NCBI GenBank assembly: GCA_025923195.1
Contig: JAICGJ010000009.1
Coordinates: forward strand, 1-64,000
From: Chryseolinea sp.
GTDB lineage: Bacteria > Bacteroidota > Bacteroidia > Cytophagales > Cyclobacteriaceae
Direction: 5' to 3'
DNA length: 64,000 nt
The translations under genes and the position numbers were made by a program. Of this stretch, positions 41,413 to 49,864 are shown one piece after another. A model generated the notes under the pieces. It was not told the origin of the DNA, searched no databases, and was given only the letters and a program-made list of their open reading frames with translations. The first letter of the stretch is position 1. Each line of letters starts with the position of its first letter.

Positions 41413-42704
41413 ATCATATTCCGGACATAGAGCTAGAATCAACAGATAGCATCAGGCAGTTCCAATCAGAGAAATTGAAGGTCGCGATGCAATACGTCCT
41501 GCGCCACTCTCCTTATTACAAAAAGTTGTTTGCCCAACACGGTGTCACCGCAAATTCAGTTAAAACAGTGGATGATTTGCAAAAATTGCCAATAACAACT
41601 AAAGATGACCTTCAGCGAAATAACTGGGCCTTCCTGTGTGTTCCAAGGAGCAAAGTCGTTGAGTACACGAGTACTTCCGGTACCCTGGGAATACCGGTTA
41701 CCATAGCGTTAACAGAAGGGGATTTGCAACGGTTAGCCTACAATGAGAGCATATCATTTGCTTGCGCGGATGGTAGTAAAGGGGATCTGTATCAACTTAT
41801 GCTTACACTTGACCGACAGTTTATGGCTGGCATTGCCTATTACGAGGGCATACGAAAGCTAGGCGCTGGGTTAATCCGCGTCGGACCAGGTCTTCCATCG
41901 CTGCAGTGGGAAACGATCGAGCGTTTGAATCCAACGATACTGGTAGCTGTACCGTCTTTTATTATCAAGCTTATTGAATTCGCTGCGCAGCAAGGTATCG
42001 ACCCGAATAACAGTTCAGTCAAAAAGGCTATTTGTATTGGTGAGAGTCTACGAAACGCTTCACTGGAACTTAATACACTTGGGAAGACAATTGCCGGTAG
42101 TTGGAATATTCATTTGTACAGCACCTACGCATCAACCGAAATGCAGACAGCTTTCACGGAATGTTCACACGGTGTTGGCGGCCACCATCACCCCGAATTA
42201 ATCATAGTGGAATTGCTTGACGAACAGAATAGACCCGTGAAAGTTGGAGACACAGGAGAAGTTACCATCACAACTCTCGGCGTAGAAGGGATGCCCCTGA
42301 TAAGATACAAAACCGGAGATATGCTGAAGGCTTATGATTCACCTTGTGCATGCGGAAGGCGGACACTCCGGCTAGGGCCGGTGATCGGACGCCACCAACA
42401 AATGATCAAGTTAAAGGGAACCACTATCTATCCGCCCGGGATCTTTGATATTCTGAACCAGTTCCGTGAGGTAAAAGAATACGTCGTCGAAGTATACACA
42501 GGACCGTTGGATTTAGACGAGCTGCGTGTCTACGTTTGTGTAGATGATAACGAAGCAAGCGTTAAGGAAGTCCTTTCCAATGCCTTCCAGTCCAGGCTTC
42601 GCGTTCAACCGCTGCTTGAGTTTATCACTCCTTCAGCAATCGAGAGCCTGCAGCATTCAGGAAAAAACAGGAAGGTCAAAAAGTTCATAGATAACCGGAA
42701 ATAA
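41409..42704 (+). CDS. AMP-dependent acyl-CoA/ACP ligase (phenylacetate-CoA ligase family)
   Basis: A 431-residue adenylating enzyme of the PaaK type. The phosphate-binding loop is 'YTSTSGTLGIPV', 'YASTEMQTAFTEC' holds the adenine/AMP region, and 'MPLIRYKTGDM' is the conserved domain junction. Cysteines in 'CACGRRTLRLGP' match the zinc-like patch of the family. It should activate 4-coumarate from the ammonia-lyase at the other end of the cluster, loading CoA or ACP. It is the last gene of the cluster, overlapping the holo-ACP synthase by four bases; a strong terminator follows its stop. Confidence 0.88.
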   Translation: MNHIPDIELESTDSIRQFQSEKLKVAMQYVLRHSPYYKKLFAQHGVTANSVKTVDDLQKLPITTKDDLQRNNWAFLCVPRSKVVEYTSTSGTLGIPVTIALTEGDLQRLAYNESISFACADGSKGDLYQLMLTLDRQFMAGIAYYEGIRKLGAGLIRVGPGLPSLQWETIERLNPTILVAVPSFIIKLIEFAAQQGIDPNNSSVKKAICIGESLRNASLELNTLGKTIAGSWNIHLYSTYASTEMQTAFTECSHGVGGHHHPELIIVELLDEQNRPVKVGDTGEVTITTLGVEGMPLIRYKTGDMLKAYDSPCACGRRTLRLGPVIGRHQQMIKLKGTTIYPPGIFDILNQFREVKEYVVEVYTGPLDLDELRVYVCVDDNEASVKEVLSNAFQSRLRVQPLLEFITPSAIESLQHSGKNRKVKKFIDNRK

Positions 42705-42734
42705 AAAAGGATGACCGTTGATGGTCATCCTTTT
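42705..42734. terminator. Bidirectional terminator at the end of the pigment cluster
   Basis: AAAAGGATGACC (42705-42716), a 6-base loop, and GGTCATCCTTTT (42723-42734) form a perfect 12-bp stem with A and T runs at its edges. It lies directly after the ligase stop and 20 bases from the stop of the convergent coiled-coil lipoprotein gene, so it can end both transcripts. Confidence 0.9.
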
Positions 42735-42753
42735 CATCTACAGGTTGAATATC

Positions 42754-43494
42754 TTAGCTAAGATCTTTTTCGAGTTCGTCAATCTTTGCCTGTGCATCTG
42801 CCTTACCCAAAGATAATGACAGTTTGTAGAGCTCAAGTGCTTCGCGTTTTGTTTCCTTTTTCTTTTTCGGAGCAAACTTGGTACGCTCAGCTGCAGTTTC
42901 CAGTGCCTGAGCTTGAGCAAAGTACAAGTCAGCCTGGCTTGCCTTGGATTGTGCATTGATGTCTTCAACGCGAGTCTCCAAGTTAGCTACATCCTGTTCT
43001 CTCATCTTGATTGTTTCAAGATTCTGGCTTATTGCCGAGTCGCGTTGAGAAACCGTCATAGCAAGTGACTCGTTTTCTCCGCGCATTTTCTCAACTTCAG
43101 CCTGGAGAGCCGTGATTTGTTGAGTGCTCATTTCAAGATCAGCTTTCAGTCTCTTGATAGTAGTTGCATAAGTACCCTTTGCCGATTTTACAGATTTCTC
43201 AAGGGTGGCAATTTTGGCCTGTGTTTCCTTGATGTGGGTGTTGATGTCCTTCAAGCGGTTCTTATAGTCCGCATAAGAAGTACCTTCCACAACATCTGTT
43301 CTTAATAATTGACGATTCGCATCTATTGAATCGATCAACACGCCAATCTCTTGCAGAGTTTGTGCAGTTTGCTGGCTCTCATGGAGTTCAGTTCGAAGCG
43401 AATCCACTTGACTTTGAAGGCGTTGCTTTTCTTTCGTGTCACAGCTCCAAAATGCGCCAGCTATGGCTAATCCAAATACTAATTTCCTGATCAT
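42754..43494 (-). CDS. Coiled-coil lipoprotein of unknown function
   Basis: A 246-residue lipoprotein: signal MIRKLVFGLAIAGAFWSC with the lipobox cysteine at 18, then a long coiled coil (about residues 22-200) rich in Gln, Glu, Lys and Leu with heptad spacing. The C-terminal part 'ALELYKLSLSLGKADAQAKI' resembles a single TPR/Sel1-like hairpin. Proteins of this build span the periplasm or scaffold envelope complexes; no specific role can be given. It converges on the pigment cluster and shares the terminator at 42705-42734. Confidence 0.72.
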   Translation of the reverse strand: MIRKLVFGLAIAGAFWSCDTKEKQRLQSQVDSLRTELHESQQTAQTLQEIGVLIDSIDANRQLLRTDVVEGTSYADYKNRLKDINTHIKETQAKIATLEKSVKSAKGTYATTIKRLKADLEMSTQQITALQAEVEKMRGENESLAMTVSQRDSAISQNLETIKMREQDVANLETRVEDINAQSKASQADLYFAQAQALETAAERTKFAPKKKKETKREALELYKLSLSLGKADAQAKIDELEKDLS

Positions 43495-43682
43495 AATGGT
43501 AAGTTTTAAGTTCTTGGGTAGGACTTAGCAAAGGATGGGCGAGACTTACAAAAACGTCTATTTTCTCGTTAAAGAGTCGAAAAACGTGCAATAAGGCCAT
43601 TTATTGTTGCACAATGGGTCCTGGGGGGACAAACACACGTCCACTGTGAGGAAAAAGTCAACAATATGAGGTGTATAAAAGC

Positions 43683-43708
43683 AAAAAAGTCAGGAAGTTA
43701 CCTGACTT
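43683..43708 (-). terminator. Intrinsic terminator for the exported protein gene at 43735
   Basis: Read on the minus strand, AAGTCAGG, TAACTT, CCTGACTT form an 8-bp stem followed by six T residues (the A-run at 43683-43688). It begins 27 bases after the stop of the gene at 43735-44319. Confidence 0.85.
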
Positions 43709-43734
43709 ATACTCGAACGTGGTTGATGCAAAAT

Positions 43735-44319
43735 TTACTTGATATTTTTCTTCAAAAAGGCACCTAGTTCTTTTCCGGCCTTGGCATATGCTTCCTGCAG
43801 CCGTGCGCCCGTTTCGTAGTCAAATCCCATTACATCCCGGCCAGGAGCCTTAACGACGGAGATTTTGGCGACCACTTTAGAAGGATCTTTTGATTCGACG
43901 ATCCAGGCTTCACCGTCGATGAAAGCCGGCTTGCTCGCAACGCCAACATTGAAGCCCGGCTCCGTTTTAATGGTCTTAAATATTAGGGTATAGTCCGCGT
44001 TGTCACCTACTGTGGAGATATCGGAATACTTGGAAAACAGCTCGCGAAATTGAGGTTCAAAACGATCCTGCCGATCCGAAACCCAGGACTGTTCCCATGT
44101 ATCGCCTCTGCCTGCTTCCTTTTCATTCAATTCACTCTTCTTTTTGGCGATGTAGTCTTCTTCTTTGTCAAACTTTCCCACCGACATTTCATATTTGAAT
44201 TCTGTCTTTACGGACGTTTGACCCTTCAACGGCGCTAAATCACCTTCCAACAACTTAATTTTCTGACCATAGCCGACGATCACCAGGCATACAAGCATAA
44301 GACTTAAAACATGTTTCAT
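43735..44319 (-). CDS. Exported protein of unknown function
   Basis: A 194-residue protein with signal peptide MKHVLSLMLVCLVIVGYGQ. The mature part is Lys- and Glu-rich near the N-terminus ('GKFDKEEDYIAKKKSEL'), followed by 'YTLIFKTIKTEPGFNVG' and 'AWIVESKDPSKVVAKI'. No domain is recognised with certainty; the strand pattern may fit small periplasmic Bacteroidota proteins. It is monocistronic: a clear terminator follows, and 237 bases separate it from the divergent BNR-repeat gene. Confidence 0.65.
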   Translation of the reverse strand: MKHVLSLMLVCLVIVGYGQKIKLLEGDLAPLKGQTSVKTEFKYEMSVGKFDKEEDYIAKKKSELNEKEAGRGDTWEQSWVSDRQDRFEPQFRELFSKYSDISTVGDNADYTLIFKTIKTEPGFNVGVASKPAFIDGEAWIVESKDPSKVVAKISVVKAPGRDVMGFDYETGARLQEAYAKAGKELGAFLKKNIK

Positions 44320-44520
44320 AGTGTAGCTGATAGTTTTGGTTATTTGTTAAAATGCGTACAATGTGCTAAGAAAACACAGTAAGCTTTTTCTCCTGCAAAG
44401 GAAATGAAAAAACAAGATTTATTTTTCCGCGGTCCAGAAAATAAATACGTTCATCTGCGAAAAATCTTAAGCGCATCAACTTTGAATGGATAATAGTTAC
44501 CTTATGGATACATTAAGTAC

Positions 44521-44550
44521 TTTGCCAAGCGCGAATACTTTATAATTTTG
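44521..44550 (+). promoter_or_regulatory. Promoter of the BNR-repeat protein gene
   Basis: TTTG (44521-44524) and TAATTTTG (44543-44550) match the Bacteroidota -33 and -7 elements with 18 bases between them. Transcription would start near 44555-44557, at or just before the first ATG, giving a leader of zero to about 13 bases depending on which ATG is used. Confidence 0.7.
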
Positions 44551-44556
44551 TTTAAA

Positions 44557-45882
44557 ATGGTAGAGAAGATGCGTATCGGCATTTGGTTAATTTTGCTCCT
44601 GTTTCCATCGTTTAACTTCGCCCAAATTAAGAGTGTCCGGCTGGACGGGGCTACGACAACGAATCAGGTTTGTCAGCCTGCGATCGTTATTAACAAAAAA
44701 AATCCCAACAACATCATTGCCGCGTCTTCACTCGACAATATCTATTTTACGCTCGATGGTGGCGGTACCTGGCAATCATTGAAGATCAAATCTTCTGGCG
44801 GCGTCAATGGCGATCCAGTACTTGTCTCTGACGACAAGGGAAATATTTTTGTGTTCCATTTGTCGGATCCATCCGGAGAGGGTTCCGCTAACGAAAGGTA
44901 TCTGAATCGGATTCTTTGCCATATTTCCAAAGACGGCGGGAAGACTTGGGAGGAAGGGGCAACTTTTGGAACAGACCAAAAGGACAATACCAACCCCTGG
45001 GCCACAGTTGACTCGAAGGGAACTGTATGGGTTGCATGGACTCAGTTCGATAAGTATAAGAGCAACGATGAAAGTTGCCAATCAAATATTCTATTAACAA
45101 CATCGGCAAACGGGAAGAAGTGGAGCAAGCCATTTCAAATTTCTCAAACTCCTGGCAATTGCAAAGGAGACGACAACACTGCAATGGGTGCGATGCCTGC
45201 TGTTACCTTGGACGGAAAGGCCTTTGTAGCTTGGGCGAACCAGAACAAATTATTTCTTGATCGTTCCTTCAATGGAGGCGGCCTTTGGCTGACAAACGAC
45301 ATTGCCGTCGTCAACCAGCCCGGTGGGTGGGATCTGAAGATTCCGGGTCATAGCCGCTCCAGTGGCAGGCCTGTTTTGATGATCGATCAAAGCAAAAGTA
45401 TCTTTCAAGGCTCTCTATATATGACTTGGGCAGATCAACGAAATGGCGAAGGCGATACCGACGTCTGGTTTATCCGTTCCACTAATTTCGGTGATAATTG
45501 GTCGTCACCCATAAAACTGGGTGAAGACGAAAATAAGCGGCATCAGTATCTGCCCTGGATGACTGTGGATCAGACAACGGGATACATTTATGTTATATTC
45601 TATGACCGCGCACCATACGACGACAATCAGACCGATGTTAGCCTGGCCTATTCAACCGATGGAGGACTTAACTTTAAGACTATAAAACTGAGTGAATCAC
45701 CCTTTACGCCCGTGGATTCCCAATTTTTTGGTAACTATATCAACATATCCGCCCACAAGGGGGTGATTACTCCAATTTGGACACGGCTAGATGATGGCAA
45801 AACCAGCATTTGGACGTCTATCATTAAACAAGCTGACCTGATCCAAGTGCCCCAAGCTGCCCGCTCAAAAAAGAAGAAGTAG
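44557..45882 (+). CDS. Exported sialidase-like BNR/Asp-box beta-propeller protein
   Basis: A 441-residue exported protein; the signal peptide is in 'MRIGIWLILLLFPSFNFAQ', which begins at the second ATG (44569), so either ATG 44557 or 44569 could be used. At least four Asp-box or BNR-like motifs are seen (FTLDGGGTW, SKDGGKTW, STNFGDNW, STDGGLNF), one per propeller blade. The sialidase catalytic Arg triad and FRIP motif are not evident, so it may not be a sialidase. It is a stand-alone gene with its own promoter. Confidence 0.8.
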   Translation: MVEKMRIGIWLILLLFPSFNFAQIKSVRLDGATTTNQVCQPAIVINKKNPNNIIAASSLDNIYFTLDGGGTWQSLKIKSSGGVNGDPVLVSDDKGNIFVFHLSDPSGEGSANERYLNRILCHISKDGGKTWEEGATFGTDQKDNTNPWATVDSKGTVWVAWTQFDKYKSNDESCQSNILLTTSANGKKWSKPFQISQTPGNCKGDDNTAMGAMPAVTLDGKAFVAWANQNKLFLDRSFNGGGLWLTNDIAVVNQPGGWDLKIPGHSRSSGRPVLMIDQSKSIFQGSLYMTWADQRNGEGDTDVWFIRSTNFGDNWSSPIKLGEDENKRHQYLPWMTVDQTTGYIYVIFYDRAPYDDNQTDVSLAYSTDGGLNFKTIKLSESPFTPVDSQFFGNYINISAHKGVITPIWTRLDDGKTSIWTSIIKQADLIQVPQAARSKKKK

Positions 45883-45891
45883 AGGAGGTGT

Positions 45892-45916
45892 TTTAACCCT
45901 GGAATTTCGGGTTAAA
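45892..45916 (+). terminator. Hairpin after the BNR-repeat gene
   Basis: TTTAACCC (45892-45899) and GGGTTAAA (45909-45916) form an 8-bp stem with a 9-base loop, nine bases after the stop codon. There is no T-run, so termination efficiency is uncertain. Confidence 0.45.
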
Positions 45917-45960
45917 TCGCTTAAAGCTAACCGTAATTATGCATTTTCGAGGGTTTAGCG

Positions 45961-45968
45961 TACTTTTG
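45961..45968 (+). promoter_or_regulatory. -7 element of the adenosylhomocysteinase promoter
   Basis: TACTTTTG matches TAnnTTTG 22 bases before the ATG at 45991; no good TTTG box is seen at the expected upstream distance. I looked for an S-adenosylhomocysteine riboswitch fold in this leader and did not see one; the leader would be only about 17 bases. Confidence 0.5.
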
Positions 45969-45990
45969 GCAATTCTAATAAACTGATAAA

Positions 45991-47298
45991 ATGACTGTTG
46001 ATGAAAAACTGACCTTCAAGGTTAAAGATCTATCCCTTGCAGAATGGGGACGCAAAGAAATTAAGTTGGCTGAGGCGGAAATGCCTGGCCTCATGGCTAC
46101 ACGTGAGGAGTACGGAAAACAAAAGCCTTTAAAGGGTGCTCGTATTGCCGGATGCCTTCATATGACTATTCAAACAGCTGTTCTAATCGAGACTCTGGTT
46201 GAACTGGGAGCAGAGGTAAGCTGGTCTTCCTGCAACATTTTTTCAACGCAAGATCACGCCGCTGCCGCAATTGCCGCTGCAGGCATCCCAGTTTTTGCAT
46301 GGAAGGGAATGAATGAAAAGGAGTTTGACTGGTGTATAGAACAGACGCTTTACGCCTTTAAAGACGGTAAGCCCCTCAATATGATTTTGGATGATGGTGG
46401 TGATCTTACCAACATGGTATTGGATCGTTACCCACAATTGGTACAAGGTATCAAGGGCATTTCAGAGGAGACTACGACTGGAGTACACCGGTTAATTGAG
46501 CGGATGAACAATGGAAAGTTACCTCTCCCAGCCATCAACATCAATGACTCGGTCACAAAGTCAAAGTTTGATAATAAATATGGTTGCAAAGAATCGTGTG
46601 TGGATGCCATCAGGAGAGCTACGGATGTGATGATTGCGGGTAAGGTGGCCGTTGTGGCCGGCTATGGTGACGTCGGAAAGGGCTCGGCAGCATCTTTACG
46701 AGGCGCAGGTGCACGTGTAATTGTAACAGAGATTGATCCTATTTGCGCCCTCCAGGCCGCGATGGATGGTTATGCCGTCAAGAGAATGGATGATGCAGTA
46801 AAGGATGCAGATATTATCGTTACGGCTACTGGTAACTTTGGAATTGTTGTTGATCGCCATTTCACGAGCATGAAGGATAAGGCAATAGTCTGTAATATAG
46901 GCCATTTTGACAATGAAATTGACGTAGCCTGGTTGAACAAGAATGGTAAGAAAGATACCATCAAACCTCAAGTGGATATTTATACCCTGGATAACGGACG
47001 TCAAATAATTCTGCTAGCTGAAGGTCGATTGGTTAATCTCGGATGCGCTATGGGGCACCCTTCTTTTGTTATGTCGAATTCTTTCACAAACCAAACCTTA
47101 GCTCAAATTGAACTTTGGACTAATGCGGGTAAGTACGAGAATAAAGTCTATATGCTCCCAAAACATCTCGATGAAAAGGTAGCCAGCCTGCACCTGAAGA
47201 AGATTGGTGTAGAATTGGAGGTACTGTCATCCGCCCAGGCCAAGTACATCGGCGTCGATACAAAGGGTCCATTTAAACCTGATTATTACAGGTACTAA
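45991..47298 (+). CDS. ahcY: Adenosylhomocysteinase
   Basis: A 435-residue cytosolic enzyme that splits S-adenosylhomocysteine into adenosine and homocysteine, using tightly bound NAD. The sequence is unmistakable: '[16 protein letters not shown]' near residue 53, '[16 protein letters not shown]', '[15 protein letters not shown]', the NAD motif '[12 protein letters not shown]', and C-terminal 'KPDYYRY' with the Lys and Tyr that close the NAD site. It removes the by-product of all methyltransferases, including the two methyltransferase domains of the pigment cluster, but it is a housekeeping gene. A bidirectional terminator follows. Confidence 0.97.
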   Translation: MTVDEKLTFKVKDLSLAEWGRKEIKLAEAEMPGLMATREEYGKQKPLKGARIAGCLHMTIQTAVLIETLVELGAEVSWSSCNIFSTQDHAAAAIAAAGIPVFAWKGMNEKEFDWCIEQTLYAFKDGKPLNMILDDGGDLTNMVLDRYPQLVQGIKGISEETTTGVHRLIERMNNGKLPLPAININDSVTKSKFDNKYGCKESCVDAIRRATDVMIAGKVAVVAGYGDVGKGSAASLRGAGARVIVTEIDPICALQAAMDGYAVKRMDDAVKDADIIVTATGNFGIVVDRHFTSMKDKAIVCNIGHFDNEIDVAWLNKNGKKDTIKPQVDIYTLDNGRQIILLAEGRLVNLGCAMGHPSFVMSNSFTNQTLAQIELWTNAGKYENKVYMLPKHLDEKVASLHLKKIGVELEVLSSAQAKYIGVDTKGPFKPDYYRY

Positions 47299-47320
47299 AA
47301 TCGATAAATCGTCTCAATGA

Positions 47321-47351
47321 CAAAAAACCCCAGTGCCGCCGGGGTTTTTTG
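47321..47351. terminator. Intrinsic terminator after ahcY
   Basis: CAAAAAACCCC (47321-47331) and GGGGTTTTTTG (47341-47351) form an 11-bp stem with a 9-base loop, ending in a T-run on the plus strand and on the minus strand. Confidence 0.93.
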
Positions 47352-47397
47352 TTTTAGGATACGATGGTTGTCTTTATCTTTATTGAAAATCTCATTC

Positions 47398-47679
47398 ATG
47401 AAAATGAAAGTCGCGCTGGGGTTGTTCTTGGTGATCATATTCTCTACAAGCGCCACCCCAAACCAAGGTGATAACATAGAGTTTGTCTGCCTGAAAACGC
47501 ACAAGGCTACCAACACCTGCCACTTTAATTTCATTGTTGACGGTGCCAAGTACAGGCACGTGGATATGGGCTGCAAGTTTGGCAAGAAGAAGGATGAACT
47601 GATAAAAAAAGTCAAGGAAGGTTCCGCCGCTCTCGCGCGGGACTGGAAGATCGATTGCCCGGAGGCAAAGGAGAAATAG
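47398..47679 (+). CDS. Small exported protein of unknown function
   Basis: A 93-residue protein; ATG 47398 gives a signal peptide 'MKMKVALGLFLVIIFSTSA', whereas a longer in-frame start at 47317 would run through the ahcY terminator. The mature protein has four cysteines ('FVCLKTHKATNTCHF', 'DMGCKFGKKKDEL', 'IDCPEAKEK') likely to form disulfides. No family is recognised. It is followed by GTTATCC-type heptamer repeats. Confidence 0.65.
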   Translation: MKMKVALGLFLVIIFSTSATPNQGDNIEFVCLKTHKATNTCHFNFIVDGAKYRHVDMGCKFGKKKDELIKKVKEGSAALARDWKIDCPEAKEK

Positions 47680-47705
47680 CTAATCGTTATAGGGCGTCGG
47701 GGTGT

Positions 47706-47738
47706 GTTATCCGTTATCAGTTATCCGTGTTGTTATCC
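47706..47738 (+). repeat. Heptamer repeats, left arm (GTTATCC type)
   Basis: Units GTTATCC, GTTATCA, GTTATCC, a 5-base interruption GTGTT, and GTTATCC. Reverse-complement units (GGATAAC, TAATAAC, GATAACG) lie at 47925-47945, so the locus has inverted arms about 190 bases apart, like the one at 16955-17270. Confidence 0.8.
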
Positions 47739-47924
47739 AAACGACAGCGAGGAAGGGAAGGGGTTAGTTAGCAGTTATTGGGACGATCTATGAGACATGT
47801 ATGGTACGTCAGCCACATTTCTCAATAACGTCGAAGACGGAACGCCGAAATCGGAATTTGGAGATATTATGCGTTCAGGTCGCGCGTGGTGTTGCTGCAT
47901 TGCACATCCACTGTAACTATTCAC

Positions 47925-47945
47925 GGATAACTAATAACGATAACG
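47925..47945 (+). repeat. Heptamer repeats, right arm (GGATAAC type)
   Basis: Three 7-base units, GGATAAC, TAATAAC and GATAACG, complementary to the GTTATCC arm at 47706-47738. The array ends three bases before the stop codon of the convergent sugar transporter gene. The DNA between the arms has no credible gene. Confidence 0.7.
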
Positions 47946-47947
47946 CC

Positions 47948-49282
47948 CTAATGAATTCCCAACTCACGCTGTATGCCCTCTAATGACTTGCCTTTTGTCT
48001 CAGGCAACACCTTCCACACGAAAATTCCGTGAACCAACATCATACCTGTAAACAATAAGAAGGAATAGAATCCGCCGTTGCTCGAGCGTTCTACGAGTAT
48101 AGGAAAGGTCCACGATATAAGGGCAGCCATAATCCAGTGCGTGAAACTGCCGAGGGTTTGCCCCTGCGAACGAACCTTGTTGGGGAATATTTCAGACATG
48201 AATACCCAAATGACAGCCCCTTGCGAAAAAGCGAAAAAGGCAATGAATCCCACGAGGTAGAACATGACGTCGAATCCTCCAAAATCCTGCCTGTAAAATG
48301 CAGTCGCAACCAATCCGAGGAACAAAACCATTCCAGCCGAACCAATGAGTAGCAAAGTTTTCCTTCCGAACTTATCTATTAACGAAATGGCAAGCAGGGT
48401 AAAAACCATATTCGTAACTCCGATCGAGACCGCCTGTAATAAAGCGGTGTCTTTTGCTAAACCTGTCATCTCGAAAATGCGTGGTGCGTAATACATTATG
48501 GCATTGATCCCTGACAGCTGATTGAACATAGCTAACGCGACAACATAAAAAATGGGCTTGTTATAACGACCATTAAAGAGGCTTTCCTTCTTCATCCCTA
48601 GCTCAGTGTGAAGGGAATCCTTAATTGTCTTGACGGCGAGTGTACCATCGGCCTCCCCAATATCTTCGAGTACTCGTTTGGCTTCTTCATGTTTGTTATT
48701 CTTGACCAGCCAGCGCGGGCTCTCGGGGACAACAAAAACGAAAATGAAGAATAACAATGAGGGAAACGCCTGAACGCCAAGCATCCAACGCCAGGCATCT
48801 TCTCCTACGCCGAACAAGAGGTAATTGGATACAAAGGCAATGAGAATTCCGCTAACAATATTAAACTGGAACAAGGCGACCAAACGACCACGATTCTTTG
48901 CTGGCGAGATCTCAGAGATATACATTGGCCCCACAACTGAAGAGGCACCTACGCCTATACCACCAATGAATCGGAACAAGACGAAAAATTCCCACGAAGT
49001 AGTAAGTGCCGTAACCAACGACGTAACTAAGTAAATCAGGCCGATAGCTTGAAGTACCCTTCTTCTTCCATATCGTTCCGCGGGCCATCCCGCCAGCAAA
49101 GAACCAAGCACGGTACCAATCAAAGCCGAGGCAACGGTAAAACCATGCGCGAAATCGGCCAACATCCATAACTGCTGGATCGACTTCTCAACACCCGAAA
49201 TTACTGCGGTATCAAAACCAAAAAGAAACCCACCCAAGGAGGCGACTATCGCATTGCGAAAAGCAGTATTAGATCGTGTCAT
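47948..49282 (-). CDS. Sugar porter family MFS transporter
   Basis: A 444-residue twelve-helix major-facilitator protein of the sugar porter family. Family signatures are complete: 'PAERYGRRRVLQAIG' after helix 2, 'VVPESPRWLVKNNKHEEAKR' after helix 6, 'FNQLSGINAIMYYAPRIFE' in helix 7, 'DKFGRKTLLLIGS' and 'PETKGKSLEGIQREL' at the C-terminus. It would import a hexose or pentose with protons; the particular sugar is not deducible and no catabolic genes are adjacent. Expression seems monocistronic. Confidence 0.93.
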   Translation of the reverse strand: MTRSNTAFRNAIVASLGGFLFGFDTAVISGVEKSIQQLWMLADFAHGFTVASALIGTVLGSLLAGWPAERYGRRRVLQAIGLIYLVTSLVTALTTSWEFFVLFRFIGGIGVGASSVVGPMYISEISPAKNRGRLVALFQFNIVSGILIAFVSNYLLFGVGEDAWRWMLGVQAFPSLLFFIFVFVVPESPRWLVKNNKHEEAKRVLEDIGEADGTLAVKTIKDSLHTELGMKKESLFNGRYNKPIFYVVALAMFNQLSGINAIMYYAPRIFEMTGLAKDTALLQAVSIGVTNMVFTLLAISLIDKFGRKTLLLIGSAGMVLFLGLVATAFYRQDFGGFDVMFYLVGFIAFFAFSQGAVIWVFMSEIFPNKVRSQGQTLGSFTHWIMAALISWTFPILVERSSNGGFYSFLLFTGMMLVHGIFVWKVLPETKGKSLEGIQRELGIH

Positions 49283-49332
49283 CTCAAACGATTGAACCGT
49301 TTAAGATAACAAGAATTCTGTCAACCAAAAAT

Positions 49333-49860
49333 TCAGTGACCTGACTGCATCCTTCGCTGAAAGAAAGGCTTTAGGATCGTTCGGTCCAGCACAATCCAGG
49401 CTAGAGCAAGATTTAATATAATAATAATGTTTACTATAAGCTTCCCGTTAAAGGAAAATGAGGGCAGGGGAGTCTTGATGAATTTCTTTGAAACTTCGAT
49501 CTGGTTTAAGTCAATACTTGTGGAGGTGTTATCAAAAGCCCCTGTTGAAACCAACACGGTTGCAATTCCAATTGCCATCAAGACCACCACCAGCAAAAGA
49601 ATTCCGCTTTTGATTGAAAAACCTTTTTGTGCAGGATACTGGTGCAGATGGGTCATGACTCCATCGGTGAAGTTTTTCGATGGCTGCTCAATTTTAGTTT
49701 CACGTAATAACGAATTGATCAATCTTAATTCTTCCAATCTTGATTGCCAGTCGGGATTATTCCGAATTTGATATTCAGCCCTCTCAAGCTCCGTACGATC
49801 CAGATTACCATCCAGGTAATCGAGGAGAATATCGTCTACAGATTGTGGCACCTTTCTCAT
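49333..49860 (-). CDS. Probable anti-sigma factor
   Basis: A 175-residue protein encoded five bases after the ECF sigma factor. An N-terminal cytoplasmic domain (about residues 1-90, 'LLDYLDGNLDRTELERAEYQ' like anti-sigma domains that hold their sigma factor by helices) is followed by two membrane helices (about 83-105 and 135-160). No HxxxCxxC zinc motif is present, so it is not a classical ZAS protein. The paired position and layout argue for an anti-sigma role; the inducing signal is unknown. Confidence 0.75.
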   Translation of the reverse strand: MRKVPQSVDDILLDYLDGNLDRTELERAEYQIRNNPDWQSRLEELRLINSLLRETKIEQPSKNFTDGVMTHLHQYPAQKGFSIKSGILLLVVVLMAIGIATVLVSTGAFDNTSTSIDLNQIEVSKKFIKTPLPSFSFNGKLIVNIIIILNLALAWIVLDRTILKPFFQRRMQSGH

Positions 49861-49864
49861 ATCC

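Larger units (their letters stand above)
17341..42704 (+). other. Flexirubin/aryl-polyene pigment biosynthetic gene cluster
   Basis: Twenty-two plus-strand genes with almost no intergenic space encode an aromatic starter route (ammonia-lyase, AMP ligase), a type II polyene synthase (ketosynthases, ACPs, ketoreductase, dehydratases, thioesterase), tailoring enzymes (methyltransferase, halogenase-like flavoenzyme, CrtI-like oxidoreductase), and acyltransfer, export and outer-membrane delivery functions (LPLAT, MMPL fusion, LolA-like, lipoproteins), plus an ACP-priming transferase. This content is the hallmark of aryl-polyene and flexirubin clusters. darA and darB, which make the dialkylresorcinol half of flexirubins, are not in the window. 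Confidence 0.92.

Noticed and set aside
44557-45882. True sialidase
   Set aside because: Asp boxes are present but no FRIP motif or arginine triad could be found; kept as a BNR-repeat protein only.
45883-45990. S-adenosylhomocysteine riboswitch before ahcY
   Set aside because: The predicted leader after the -7 element is only about 17 bases and no pseudoknot-type fold is visible.
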